Positions 16,533 through 24,604 of a stretch of DNA of 40,847 bases are shown piece after piece (position 1 is the stretch's first letter; every line of letters begins with the position of its first letter). The position numbers were made by a program, and so were the translations under genes. This DNA comes from Phycisphaera sp. (GTDB lineage Bacteria > Planctomycetota > Phycisphaerae > Phycisphaerales > Phycisphaeraceae). The stretch is taken from NCBI GenBank assembly GCA_023300125.1, contig JALZVY010000101.1, forward strand, positions 1 to 40,847, read 5' to 3'. The notes beneath the pieces were generated by a model. The model was given only the letters and a program-made list of their open reading frames with translations, made no database searches and was not told the DNA's origin.

Positions 16533-18068
16533 TCATTGCTGCATGAACTCCGGCGATCCCAGCAAAATCGCCAGCCGCGCCGGGTTACCGCCGGTCGCCG
16601 CGGCGTCATCAACCGCAGCGCGTGTGTCATCCGAAAGCGGCATCGCCGCCAGCTGGGTCAACGTCGCACTCGACGCTGATCCCACCGCCGCGTCGGTGAT
16701 CGTCACACCCTTCAAATCCTGGTGGGCCAGTTCCCAGGCAAAGCGCCAGCGGTGCACCAGCACCCCCGGGTCCAGCCACGCCTCGGCGGTGTCGGCAAAG
16801 CCGTCCGGATCCAAGCATCCATAGGTCGGCTGGCCCATCACCTCCAGCAACCGCTGCGTGCCGCGGGCCGACTGCACCTGGGCCTGGGTCACCCGCAGGG
16901 CCGACACCACAAACTCAAAAGGCGTCTTGAACTTCGCCCGCCGCACCGCCGGGTCGCGAAACGCCTTGGACATCACAATCGCCTTGTACACCTTGGGCAG
17001 GTCACCGCGCGTCCGGGTGAACACCCGCGCCACGTCTTTCACCAGCGCCTCGGGGGGTTCATCGCCCACCAGATACACGCACAGCTTGCGGCTGATGAAA
17101 TCCGCCGTCAGCTTGTGACGGGCCAAACCCCGCACCACCTCCAGCCCCTGAGCCTGCCCCGCCCCCCGCAACCGCGTGCCGAACAGCGCCTTGGGCTCGG
17201 TGTCGTGCACGTCGTCTCGAAAATAAAACCCCGCATCGGTGTGATTCAGCTTCGCCGTCCACCCCGTGAGCACCCGGGCCAAAGTCGTCACATCGTGCTG
17301 GCGGTAGCGCCGGTCCACCCCCAGCGTGTGCAACTCCATCAGCTCGCGGGCGTAGTTTTCATTCAGTCCGCGCTCGCGCCCCAGCGCCGCCACCGAGCGG
17401 GGCACGTTGTCCTTTTCGCCGTAACGGTCCACCAGCCGCTGCTGCACCTCGGTCAGCGGCTTCTGGCTCAGGGTGTTGTCCAAATAGGTCAGCATCGCCG
17501 GGTGCTGAGCCGACGCCATCAGCATGTTTTCAAACGTGCCAAACACATGGCGTCGAAGCACCTGGGCCTCAAAGCTGGGCGCCATCCACACCACCTCGTC
17601 CTTGTTCTGATCGATGCTGAAATGGTTGCGCCAAAAATTCAGCATCACCTCCTCGAACTGCCGGGGTGAAAACACCGCCCGGTGCAGCACCGCGTCGCGC
17701 AGCTGATGCTTCACCGCCTGGCGGTTTTGACTGCGCAGCCTCTGCTGCTCAACGGTTTCATCGGGCTGATACTCGGGCCGGTAGCGCCTGGCCGTGTCGG
17801 TCAACGGCAAAAACAACGACGGCGCCCACCGGGCCATCGCCTGCTCAAAGTCCCCCACATCGATCGACCCGGGCTTGAGCTGCTCTGCGATCCACGCCTC
17901 CACCCCCTGAGCCACCACGCGGTCCACGTCCCCGGGACGCGGACCAAAAGCCATGCGGTTCAGCACGTGACGGGCCAACCCGCGCTGCTCCGCCGCGTCC
18001 CCGGTACGGGGCGCAGCCAAGGCCCCCGCGGCAACACACAGCAGCATCAAGACGATTCCAACACGCAT
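16533..18068 (-). CDS. DUF1800 family protein, exported
   Basis: The 511-residue product begins with a signal peptide (MRVGIVLMLLCVAAGALAAP). The mature part matches DUF1800: HVLNRMAFGPRPGDVDRV, LNFWRNHFSIDQNKDEV, GLNENYARELMELHTLGVD, VARVLTGW-like LARVLTGWTAKLNHTDAGFY, and the late TYGCLDPDGFADTAEAWLDP. ATG at 18066-18068 is chosen because GGAG lies seven bases upstream and the signal peptide starts there; another in-frame start lies at 18098. It precedes the DUF1501 gene on the same strand, with the G-rich repeat between them. DUF1800/DUF1501 pairs are widespread in Planctomycetota, and the molecular role is unknown. The gene is divergent from the HAD phosphatase at 18200. Confidence 0.9.
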   Translation of the reverse strand: MRVGIVLMLLCVAAGALAAPRTGDAAEQRGLARHVLNRMAFGPRPGDVDRVVAQGVEAWIAEQLKPGSIDVGDFEQAMARWAPSLFLPLTDTARRYRPEYQPDETVEQQRLRSQNRQAVKHQLRDAVLHRAVFSPRQFEEVMLNFWRNHFSIDQNKDEVVWMAPSFEAQVLRRHVFGTFENMLMASAQHPAMLTYLDNTLSQKPLTEVQQRLVDRYGEKDNVPRSVAALGRERGLNENYARELMELHTLGVDRRYRQHDVTTLARVLTGWTAKLNHTDAGFYFRDDVHDTEPKALFGTRLRGAGQAQGLEVVRGLARHKLTADFISRKLCVYLVGDEPPEALVKDVARVFTRTRGDLPKVYKAIVMSKAFRDPAVRRAKFKTPFEFVVSALRVTQAQVQSARGTQRLLEVMGQPTYGCLDPDGFADTAEAWLDPGVLVHRWRFAWELAHQDLKGVTITDAAVGSASSATLTQLAAMPLSDDTRAAVDDAAATGGNPARLAILLGSPEFMQQ

Positions 18069-18186
18069 GCCAACACTCCAGGTAAACCACCCCCTCACCC
18101 ACTATCGTCCTTCCCCCCCCATCCACGCAAGCGTTACATGGGGTTTACACATCCCGCGCCCGAAACGAACCGACACGCCAACCCTC

Positions 18187-18192
18187 TACCCT
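18187..18192 (+). promoter_or_regulatory. TANNNT box next to a start codon (candidate -10)
   Basis: TACCCT ends seven bases before the ATG at 18200, with only GCCCCCC between. No Shine-Dalgarno site is present. No good -35 box is seen. Confidence 0.4.
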
Positions 18193-18199
18193 GCCCCCC

Positions 18200-18961
18200 A
18201 TGCCCACCCCAACCTTCCAAAACACCGCCGGCGCCTTCGACGCCGTGCTCTGCGACATCGACGGCTGCCTGCTCGACGAAGCCGGCGGCCCGCTGAACCT
18301 CGACCGCCTCGCCGTCATCGCCCAGCACAACGCCCACGCCAAAGCCCACCACGACCGCCCCCTGGTCACCGTCTGCACCGGCCGCCCCCAGCCCTTTGCC
18401 GAATGCATCTGCCGGGCCATCGCCAACGACCTCTTGCCCTGCGTGTGTGAAAACGGCGCCTGGGTCTACGACCCCAGCGTCAACGGCTACCACCTCGACC
18501 CCGCCATCACCGACGCCCACCTCGCCGCCGCCGACCAGCTGCGCCGCTGGTGCCTATCCACCTACGCCGCCCAGGGCGTGTCCAGCCAGCCCGGCAAGAC
18601 CGCCAGCGTCAGCCTCTACCACCGCGCCCCTGATTTCCTCGAAACGATCAAGCCCGCGCTCGTCGAGGCCTGCGCCCAGCACCACTGGCCCTTCCGCATC
18701 AGCGGCACCTGGAACTACATCAACTGCGACCTGGACCACATCACCAAGGCAACCGGCATCCAGCAGTTTCTAAAACAAACCGGTCTCGACCCCCATCGCC
18801 TCGCCGGCATCGGCGACACCCAAAGCGACATCGCCATCGCCCAAAGCGTGAAGTGGTTCGGCGTGCCCGCCAACCGCGACCCGGCGATTGACCCGTACGC
18901 CACCCATATTTCGAAGCTGGACCAGATCGACGCGGTGGTGGAGATGCTGGGAATGCTGTGA
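18200..18961 (+). CDS. HAD-superfamily phosphatase (Cof-type)
   Basis: The 253-residue product has HAD motif I as LCDIDGCLLDE, with the nucleophile Asp19 and acid/base Asp21. Motif II lies in LVTVCTGRPQP. Lys in HITKATGIQQFL serves as motif III, and GIGDTQSDIAIA is motif IV. The large insertion between motifs II and III fits the C2-cap (Cof/phosphoglycolate or sucrose-phosphatase-like) subfamily. It would remove phosphate from a small sugar phosphate or similar metabolite in the cytoplasm; the substrate is not readable. It is transcribed divergently from DUF1800, with a 131-bp intergenic region. Confidence 0.8.
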   Translation: MPTPTFQNTAGAFDAVLCDIDGCLLDEAGGPLNLDRLAVIAQHNAHAKAHHDRPLVTVCTGRPQPFAECICRAIANDLLPCVCENGAWVYDPSVNGYHLDPAITDAHLAAADQLRRWCLSTYAAQGVSSQPGKTASVSLYHRAPDFLETIKPALVEACAQHHWPFRISGTWNYINCDLDHITKATGIQQFLKQTGLDPHRLAGIGDTQSDIAIAQSVKWFGVPANRDPAIDPYATHISKLDQIDAVVEMLGML

Positions 18962-19049
18962 CCACGACACGGCAGGCCTGAACACCCCAACGCCCGTGGC
19001 ACGCCGCAACCGCACAACGCCCTTCTCGGCGTTCACCTGCCGGCGGTTC

Positions 19050-19055
19050 TATCGT
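19050..19055 (+). promoter_or_regulatory. TANNNT box next to a start codon (candidate -10)
   Basis: TATCGT ends eight bases before the ATG at 19064. There is no Shine-Dalgarno site in the short interval. Confidence 0.4.
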
Positions 19056-19063
19056 GTCAGTCG

Positions 19064-19936
19064 ATGACTGACCTCTACATCGCCGCCGCCATCCAGCTCA
19101 TCCTCGCGGCGGCCGCCCTCATGGGCGGGCGGGCACTGGTCCAACACACGTCGCTCTGGGTCACCGGGGCCTTCGTGCTGCTGGCGGGTGCAGCCATCGG
19201 GGCGTACTTGATGTGGGGCCGAGCGACCGGGGCGTGGACGCAGCTGTTCCCCGTGTCGGCGGCCATCGTCTACGCCAACCCCTCGCCGGTGCTGTCTGCG
19301 TTTATGGCCGGGGTGATCAGCGGCCTACAGCGGGTGCCACGCTGGCGGCGGGTGCCGCTGGTGGCGGTGGTGGTGGCGATCGGCGGCTACGACACCTCCG
19401 CCCTGTTCACCCCCAAGCCCCCGTCGGTGGTCACGGTGTTTTCCGGCGAGGTGGCCCGGCAAACCCACAGCTCCACGTGCAGTGCCGCGGCCGCGGCCAC
19501 GCTGCTGCGCAAAGCCCGTGTGCCGGGTTCTGAGCACGCCACGGAAGCCACGATGGTGAATCTTTGTTTGACCGATGGCCGTGGCACCCCGCTGCTGGGG
19601 CTCTACCGAGGCCTCAAGCTGGCCACGGCGGGCACCGACTACAAACCGGTGTTCCACGATCTCACACCCGACCAGCTTCGCGAGCGCCCGGAACTGTTGC
19701 CCGCCATCGTCAGCGTGAAGCTGACCCCCGAAGCAGACTTCCGCGACCCGCGTTACCGCGCCCGCTGGGGGTGGATTCTCAACGTCACCCACTCGGTGGT
19801 GATCTTCGCCTTCGACAACGAAGGTTTTGTCGAAGTCGGCGACCCGGCCACCGGGCCCGAAACGTGGACCATGCAAGCCCTGAAAGACTTGTGGGTCGGC
19901 GACGTGCTGAGCCTTGAACAACCCAGCCCCATTTAA
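19064..19936 (+). CDS. Membrane protein with C39-like cysteine peptidase domain
   Basis: The 290-residue product has three to four hydrophobic segments in residues 4-22, 32-51, 60-87 and 97-112. A soluble domain follows that looks like a bacteriocin-processing (C39-type, papain-fold) peptidase. The expected catalytic set can be placed: Gln133 and Cys139 in ARQTHSSTCSAAAAATLLRK, His243 in NVTHSVVIFAF, and Asp260 in VEVGDPATG. Cysteine is followed by Ser rather than the common Gly. There is no ABC transporter domain and no transporter gene next to it, unlike classical C39 exporters. It could process a small peptide at the membrane, or the fold may have another use. The assignment rests on motif order only. 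Confidence 0.55.
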   Translation: MTDLYIAAAIQLILAAAALMGGRALVQHTSLWVTGAFVLLAGAAIGAYLMWGRATGAWTQLFPVSAAIVYANPSPVLSAFMAGVISGLQRVPRWRRVPLVAVVVAIGGYDTSALFTPKPPSVVTVFSGEVARQTHSSTCSAAAAATLLRKARVPGSEHATEATMVNLCLTDGRGTPLLGLYRGLKLATAGTDYKPVFHDLTPDQLRERPELLPAIVSVKLTPEADFRDPRYRARWGWILNVTHSVVIFAFDNEGFVEVGDPATGPETWTMQALKDLWVGDVLSLEQPSPI

Positions 19937-20078
19937 CACACGAAGGGCCAAACGGCGTGTGGCCCCCAACTCCCACGTGGCCCGCCCAACAGGTCCACCC
20001 AGGCAGTACCGCTCGCGGGCCGCACAAATCCAGGCCAGGTTTTCAGACACGTTCTAAGATGGAAACACCTGCAAACGC

Positions 20079-20118
20079 CATGCGAGTTTCTCGCATGTTG
20101 GGCAAAACCCCTTTTGCC
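20079..20118 (+). promoter_or_regulatory. Two tandem hairpins in the leader of the mannose-6-phosphate isomerase gene
   Basis: CATGCGAG/CTCGCATG (20079-20086 with 20090-20097, loop TTT) is followed four bases later by GGCAAAA/TTTTGCC (20101-20107 with 20112-20118, loop CCCC). They lie 41-80 bp before the ATG at 20159. TAAGAT at 20055-20060 is a possible -10 box just upstream. The rest of the gap from 19937 shows nothing else recognisable. The hairpins may regulate the gene; this is inference. Confidence 0.4.
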
Positions 20119-20158
20119 TCATCCGCTTTCGCTAACACCGCTTGCCCCCACCTTCGCC

Positions 20159-21271
20159 ATGCCCCAACCCACCTCACACCACGGCCGCCTGCTTCGCCTG
20201 CCCCCCAACCGCGTGTGGCGTACCTACCCCGGTGGCCGCACCCTCGACGAGATCGACAACAAGACCGAGCCCGCCGACTCGCACATGTCCGAAGACTGGA
20301 TCGGCTCGGTCACCCAGGCCCGCAACACCGGACGCGAAGACATCGTCGAAGGCCTTTCGACCGTCCAGATTGCCGATGGCCCGGACGCGCCCGCCCACGA
20401 CCTGGCCACGCTCATCGCCGATGACCCCGCCTACTTTCTCGGCGACGCCCACGTGGCCCGGTACGGCCCCAGCCCCATGCTGCTGGTCAAATTCCTGGAC
20501 TCTGCCACCCGCCTGCACTTTCAGGTTCACCCCACCCGCGACTTTGCCCAGCGCGTGCTCAACAAACCCAGCGGCAAAACCGAGGCCTACTACATCCTCT
20601 CCACGCGATCAGACCTCGAAGAGCCCGCTTACATCTATGTGGGTTTCCAACGCCCACCCGCGCCCGACCAGCTCAAGCAACTCATCGAATCCCAAGACAT
20701 CACGGGCATCGAAGCCTGCTTCGACAAAATCCATGTGAAACCCGGCGACACCTTCATGATCCCCGGCGGCACCCCCCACGCCCTGGGTCCGGGCGTGCTC
20801 ATGGTCGAGATCCAAGAACCCAGCGACCTGGTCGTGCGTTTCGAATTCGAACGCGGCGGATACGTGCTGCCCGAATCCGCCCGCTTCATGGACCGCGGCC
20901 TGGACTTCGCCCTCACCCTCTTTGACCTCAGCCCCCTCACCGCCCAGGCCATCGAAGAGCGCGTCCGCTGCCACCCCCAACCCCTGCGCGACCTGGGCAG
21001 CGCCGGCCACGAAGACCAGCTCATCGGCCCCGAGCACACCGACTGCTTCCGCGTCACCCGCACCCAGCTCAGCGCCGCCGCCACGCGGACCTGCGGCGGG
21101 TGCTCCATCGCCATTGTGACCCAAGGCCGCATGCAGGCCGACACCGACCACGGATCGATCACCCTCAACACCTACGACCGGGTCTTCATCCCCGCGGGGC
21201 TCAGCAGCGTGCGCTGGACACCCCTGGACGGCCCCGCGGCCGTGCTTGAATGCCACCCGCCCTCGGCCTAA
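20159..21271 (+). CDS. manA: Class I mannose-6-phosphate isomerase
   Basis: The enzyme interconverts fructose-6-phosphate and mannose-6-phosphate and feeds GDP-mannose and related sugars. The 370-residue product fits the short bacterial type I family: SEDWIGSV near residue 42, the metal-binding LLVKFLDSATRLHFQVHP, GKTEAYYIL, the VKPGDTFMIPGGTPHALGPG block, and VEIQEPSDLVVRFE. The Gln/His of FQVHP, Glu of KTEAYY and His of GTPHAL are the expected zinc ligands. ATG at 20159 is used; an in-frame TTG at 20114 is an alternative and no Shine-Dalgarno site is evident. A C-terminal cupin-like part with GRMQADTDHGSITLNTYDRV is present. Nearby GH92 and glycosyltransferase genes support a mannose-glycan role. 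Confidence 0.88.
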   Translation: MPQPTSHHGRLLRLPPNRVWRTYPGGRTLDEIDNKTEPADSHMSEDWIGSVTQARNTGREDIVEGLSTVQIADGPDAPAHDLATLIADDPAYFLGDAHVARYGPSPMLLVKFLDSATRLHFQVHPTRDFAQRVLNKPSGKTEAYYILSTRSDLEEPAYIYVGFQRPPAPDQLKQLIESQDITGIEACFDKIHVKPGDTFMIPGGTPHALGPGVLMVEIQEPSDLVVRFEFERGGYVLPESARFMDRGLDFALTLFDLSPLTAQAIEERVRCHPQPLRDLGSAGHEDQLIGPEHTDCFRVTRTQLSAAATRTCGGCSIAIVTQGRMQADTDHGSITLNTYDRVFIPAGLSSVRWTPLDGPAAVLECHPPSA

Positions 21272-21298
21272 CCCCACGCGTGTCCATCGCGTTTCCCC

Positions 21299-21484
21299 AT
21301 GGCGTCTTGCGAACCCTCCAACCCCCCTGACGGCCCAACCCCAGCACAGCACGCGGGTTTCGGCTCGTGGCTGCCCCACGACGACGCAGCCGCAGACACG
21401 CGGGCCAAGCAGGCCCGCGCCAAGGCCCAGCGCAGCAAAAAGAAGAAACGACAGCAGAAGGCAAAGCAGCGCAAACGCAAATAA
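21299..21484 (+). CDS. Small lysine-rich protein, uncertain
   Basis: A 61-codon frame lies between manA and the photolyase gene, 27 bp after the one and 35 bp before the other. Residues 1-33 are neutral (MASCEPSNPPDGPTPAQHAG, then a WLPHDD segment). Residues 34-61 are almost purely Lys, Arg, Gln and Ala (QRSKKKKRQQKAKQRKRK) and would bind nucleic acid or simply be unstructured. No Shine-Dalgarno site precedes the ATG. Its good fit between two same-strand genes and the unusual tail argue that it is real, but I do not recognise a family. Confidence 0.35.
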   Translation: MASCEPSNPPDGPTPAQHAGFGSWLPHDDAAADTRAKQARAKAQRSKKKKRQQKAKQRKRK

Positions 21485-21519
21485 ACCCACCCGGACCCGC
21501 CGGCGCCTAGACCACTTCC

Positions 21520-22908
21520 ATGATGACCCCACCCTCCACCGCTTCCGGCACGCTGCTCTGGTTCCGCCGCGACTTGCGCATGCGCGACCAGCCGCTATTC
21601 GAAGCCCTGGCCGGCACCCCAGCCCTGTGCGTCTGGGTCTTGGACCCCTCGGAGCTGTTGGCCACCGACCCGCTGGGCTTCCCCCGCGCCGGTGACCGGC
21701 GGCTGGCCTTCTTGTTCGAGTCCGTCGCCGACCTTCGCCGCCAGCTGCGTGAGCACGGCACCGACCTGCTGGTGCGCACCGGCTCGCCCGAGACCCTGCT
21801 GCCGAAGCTGATGGCCGAACACGGCGCCGCCACACTGACGGCCACCCGCCACCCCGGCACCGAAGAACGCGGGGTCGAGAAGCGGCTTCGCAAGATCTTG
21901 GGCGACCGCCTGAACCTGCACGACCCCGACACGCTTTTTGACAGCAACGCCCCCCTCGCCGACGCCCGCGACCTGCCCAATGTCTTTAGCGCGTGGCGAC
22001 GCCACATGGAAAAGCACCGCGCCCTCGCCACGCCGCGTCGCCCTGTGGAAACACTCACGCCGTGGCCCCGCCCTGCCGACCCCGGGCCGTTGCCGAACCT
22101 CGCAGACCTGGGCCGCACCCCTCCCAAACCCGACCCGCGCGCATCCACCGCCTTCATCGGCGGCGAAACCGCGGGCCAGTCGCGCCTGCACCACTGGGCC
22201 TTCGTCGGCGACCACCTGCAACGCTACAAGGCCACACGCAACGGCTTGCTCGGCGATTCGTTTTCCAGCAAGCTTTCGCCCTGGCTGGCCACGGGCTGCC
22301 TGTCACCCCGTGACGTCGCCGCCCAGACGCTGCGCTACGAACGCGAACGCGTCGCAAACGACGACACCTACTGGCTGCGCTTCGAACTCATGTGGGCCGA
22401 CTACTTCCAGCTCGCCCTCTTTCAACACGGCGCTTCTGCGTTTGCCCCCGGTGGGCCGGCCGCATCCAGCCTGCGTTGGGGCAACCCGCCGGGCCACTTC
22501 GAAGCCTGGTGTACCGGCCGCACCGGGGTGGACTTCGTGGACGCAAACATGATCGAGCTCGCCGCCACCGGCTTCATGAGCAACCGCGGCCGGCAGAACG
22601 TCGCCAGCTTCCTCACCAAAAACCTAGACGTGGACTGGCGCTGGGGCGCCCGCTGGTTCGAGTCGCAGCTGATCGACTACGAGCCCGCCGCCAACTGGGG
22701 CAACTGGGCCTACGCCGCGGGCGTGGGCGCCGACCCACGCGGCTTCCGCGGCTTCGACGTGATCGGTCAGGCCCGCCGCTACGACCCTGACCGCGCTTTC
22801 ACCGACCACTGGCTGCGCGACAGCACCCACCGGCCCGGCGCGCCCATCGTCCCGGTCGGCCCCAGCCTGGCTGCAGCCGAAGAGCGCTGGCAATCCGCGC
22901 GGGCCTAG
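21520..22908 (+). CDS. Cryptochrome/photolyase, DASH type
   Basis: The 462-residue product is an FAD-dependent blue-light enzyme of the photolyase/cryptochrome family. The N-terminal antenna domain begins TLLWFRRDLRMRDQPLFEAL. The helical FAD domain contains QRYKATRNGLLGDSFSSKLS, YWLRFELMWADYFQLALFQH, GRTGVDFVDANMIELAATGF and MSNRGRQNVASFLTKNLDVD, ending with ANWGNWAYAAGVGADPRG. These blocks match cryptochrome-DASH more closely than class I CPD photolyases. DASH enzymes repair cyclobutane dimers mainly in single-stranded or looped DNA. ATG at 21520 or at the next codon is possible. It is preceded by the small Lys-rich frame and faces the convergent TauE gene. Light-related regulation is not visible. 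Confidence 0.92.
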   Translation: MMTPPSTASGTLLWFRRDLRMRDQPLFEALAGTPALCVWVLDPSELLATDPLGFPRAGDRRLAFLFESVADLRRQLREHGTDLLVRTGSPETLLPKLMAEHGAATLTATRHPGTEERGVEKRLRKILGDRLNLHDPDTLFDSNAPLADARDLPNVFSAWRRHMEKHRALATPRRPVETLTPWPRPADPGPLPNLADLGRTPPKPDPRASTAFIGGETAGQSRLHHWAFVGDHLQRYKATRNGLLGDSFSSKLSPWLATGCLSPRDVAAQTLRYERERVANDDTYWLRFELMWADYFQLALFQHGASAFAPGGPAASSLRWGNPPGHFEAWCTGRTGVDFVDANMIELAATGFMSNRGRQNVASFLTKNLDVDWRWGARWFESQLIDYEPAANWGNWAYAAGVGADPRGFRGFDVIGQARRYDPDRAFTDHWLRDSTHRPGAPIVPVGPSLAAAEERWQSARA

Positions 22909-22927
22909 CCGCCGGTTGCCTCTTGGA

Positions 22928-23713
22928 TCAACGCCCCAACAGCGGCCCCAACAGCGGCGCCACCAGCGAGGTAACCGCCAGCACCACCAGCAGCCCCAGC
23001 ACCACGCGGCGTGCCACGGGGCGTGACCAGCGCGACCCCACGGTGCCGCCTACATACGACGAAAGCAGCACCAGCGGCGTCATCGCCAGCCCCGCGACCA
23101 TCGCCCATAGCACCGGCCGCCCGAAGCCCCAGACCATCAGCCCAAGCTGCACCGGCAGCAGCATCAAAAACAGCGACCACAGAAAAGCCCGGCCGCGCTG
23201 CGTGCTCCAGTCGTGGGCGATCATCCACAGCACCACCGGCGGCCCGCCCATGCCGATGGCCCCGCTAAGCGCACCGCTGCTCAAGCCCACCGGCAACGAC
23301 CACCGCGCCGCCACCCGCTCACGCGGCGCAGGTTTAAAAACAACAATCAGCGTCACGATGGTCAGCAGCAATGCCCCCACCGCCTGCTTCATGGCCCCGC
23401 GGTTGACGCCATCCAGCGCCGCCATGACCAGCAGGCCGATCGGCAGCCCGGCGTACCGCCCCACCGCAACACCCACCAGGTCGCGCGCCACCACGTGCTG
23501 GCGGAAACGCCACACCCCCGCAGCGGTCTGCACGATCACCGTGGTGCTGACCAGCGCCACCGACTGGGGCAGCGAAAGCCCCGCCCACAGCAACACGGGG
23601 ATCACGATCATGCCGTAGGCAAACCCCACGGCGCCCTGCACAAACGCGCCCAACACCAAACCGGTCAGCCCAAAAGCGATCTGCATCAGGCCCAGCGATT
23701 CGATCATGGGCAT
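22928..23713 (-). CDS. TauE/SafE family membrane permease
   Basis: The 261-residue product is highly hydrophobic with about eight predicted membrane segments. It shows the two half-repeats of the family: IAFGLTGLVLGAFVQGAVGF near the N-terminus and VGLSSGALSGAIGMGGPPVV in the middle. The family exports or imports sulfite, sulfoacetate or other small organosulfur anions. The start at ATG 23711-23713 has GGAG eight bases upstream, so the 13 codons further upstream are left out. It is transcribed away from the alpha/beta hydrolase at 23816, with about 100 bp between. Nothing nearby fixes the substrate. Confidence 0.85.
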   Translation of the reverse strand: MPMIESLGLMQIAFGLTGLVLGAFVQGAVGFAYGMIVIPVLLWAGLSLPQSVALVSTTVIVQTAAGVWRFRQHVVARDLVGVAVGRYAGLPIGLLVMAALDGVNRGAMKQAVGALLLTIVTLIVVFKPAPRERVAARWSLPVGLSSGALSGAIGMGGPPVVLWMIAHDWSTQRGRAFLWSLFLMLLPVQLGLMVWGFGRPVLWAMVAGLAMTPLVLLSSYVGGTVGSRWSRPVARRVVLGLLVVLAVTSLVAPLLGPLLGR

Positions 23714-23801
23714 AAGACACACTCCAACAACACACAAGCCAAGCTTCGGCACATACCCCGCACGTTACCTCGCCCGCCCCGCGGTCGGAAACCCCGCCGT
23801 C

Positions 23802-23807
23802 TACACT
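23802..23807 (+). promoter_or_regulatory. TANNNT box next to a start codon (candidate -10)
   Basis: TACACT ends eight bases before the ATG at 23816; the interval is CACCCACC, without a Shine-Dalgarno site. Confidence 0.4.
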
Positions 23808-23815
23808 CACCCACC

Positions 23816-24577
23816 ATGCCCACCGAATCACTCCGCTTTCCCGGCAGCCACGGCGCCGCGCTCGACGCACGCCTGGACCTCCCCACCGACGACACCGACA
23901 CCGTCGGCTACGCGGTCTTTGCCCACTGCTTTACCTGCAACAAAAACATCAACGTGGTGCGGCGGGTCAGCGACGCGCTGACCCAGCACGGCCTGGGCGT
24001 CTTGCGTTTCGATTTCACGGGCCTGGGCCAAAGCGCTGGCGCCTTTGACGAAAGCCACTTCGAGCAAAACACCGCCGACCTGCGCGCCGCCTGCGCTTTT
24101 ATGGCCGAGCGTGATCAACCGGTCAGCCTGCTGGTGGGCCACAGCCTCGGCGGCGCCGCGGTGCTGCGCGTAGCCAACAAGCTGCCCGATGTTCGTGCAG
24201 TCGCCACCATCGGCGCCCCCGCCGACCCGCGGCACGTCAAGCACCTTTTCGCCGACCCCAACTTCGACGCCCAGGGCAAGGCCGACGTCAAGATCGGTGG
24301 CCGGCCGTTCACCATCAGCCGCGACTTCATCGACGCGCTGGACAACCAGCACCTCGAAAACCACGTCGCCCAGCTGCGGCGTCCGCTGATCGTCTTTCAC
24401 AGCCCGGTCGACAAGGTGGTGGGCATCGAAAACGCCGAGCAGATCTTCAAAGCCGCACGCCACCCCAAAAGCTTCGTCAGCCTGGGGCAAAGCGATCACA
24501 TGGTGAGCAACGCAGCAGACGCCGCGTACTTGGGCAACGTGCTGGGCGCATGGGCCCGCTTCGCGGTGAGCAAATAA
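23816..24577 (+). CDS. Alpha/beta hydrolase
   Basis: The 253-residue product has the alpha/beta hydrolase fold with the nucleophile elbow GHSLGG (Ser110). The oxyanion strand is AVFAHCFTCNKN, with VLRFDFTGLGQSAG further on. The acid lies in VFHSPVDKVVG and the histidine in SLGQSDHMVS. This arrangement resembles OsmC-associated and other cytosolic serine esterases; in many bacteria such hydrolases are fused to an OsmC domain, but none is present here. ATG at 23816 carries a -10-like box just upstream. The substrate is unknown. Confidence 0.8.
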   Translation: MPTESLRFPGSHGAALDARLDLPTDDTDTVGYAVFAHCFTCNKNINVVRRVSDALTQHGLGVLRFDFTGLGQSAGAFDESHFEQNTADLRAACAFMAERDQPVSLLVGHSLGGAAVLRVANKLPDVRAVATIGAPADPRHVKHLFADPNFDAQGKADVKIGGRPFTISRDFIDALDNQHLENHVAQLRRPLIVFHSPVDKVVGIENAEQIFKAARHPKSFVSLGQSDHMVSNAADAAYLGNVLGAWARFAVSK

Positions 24578-24604
24578 TCCCACCGCTCCACGAAAACAAA
24601 CCAC

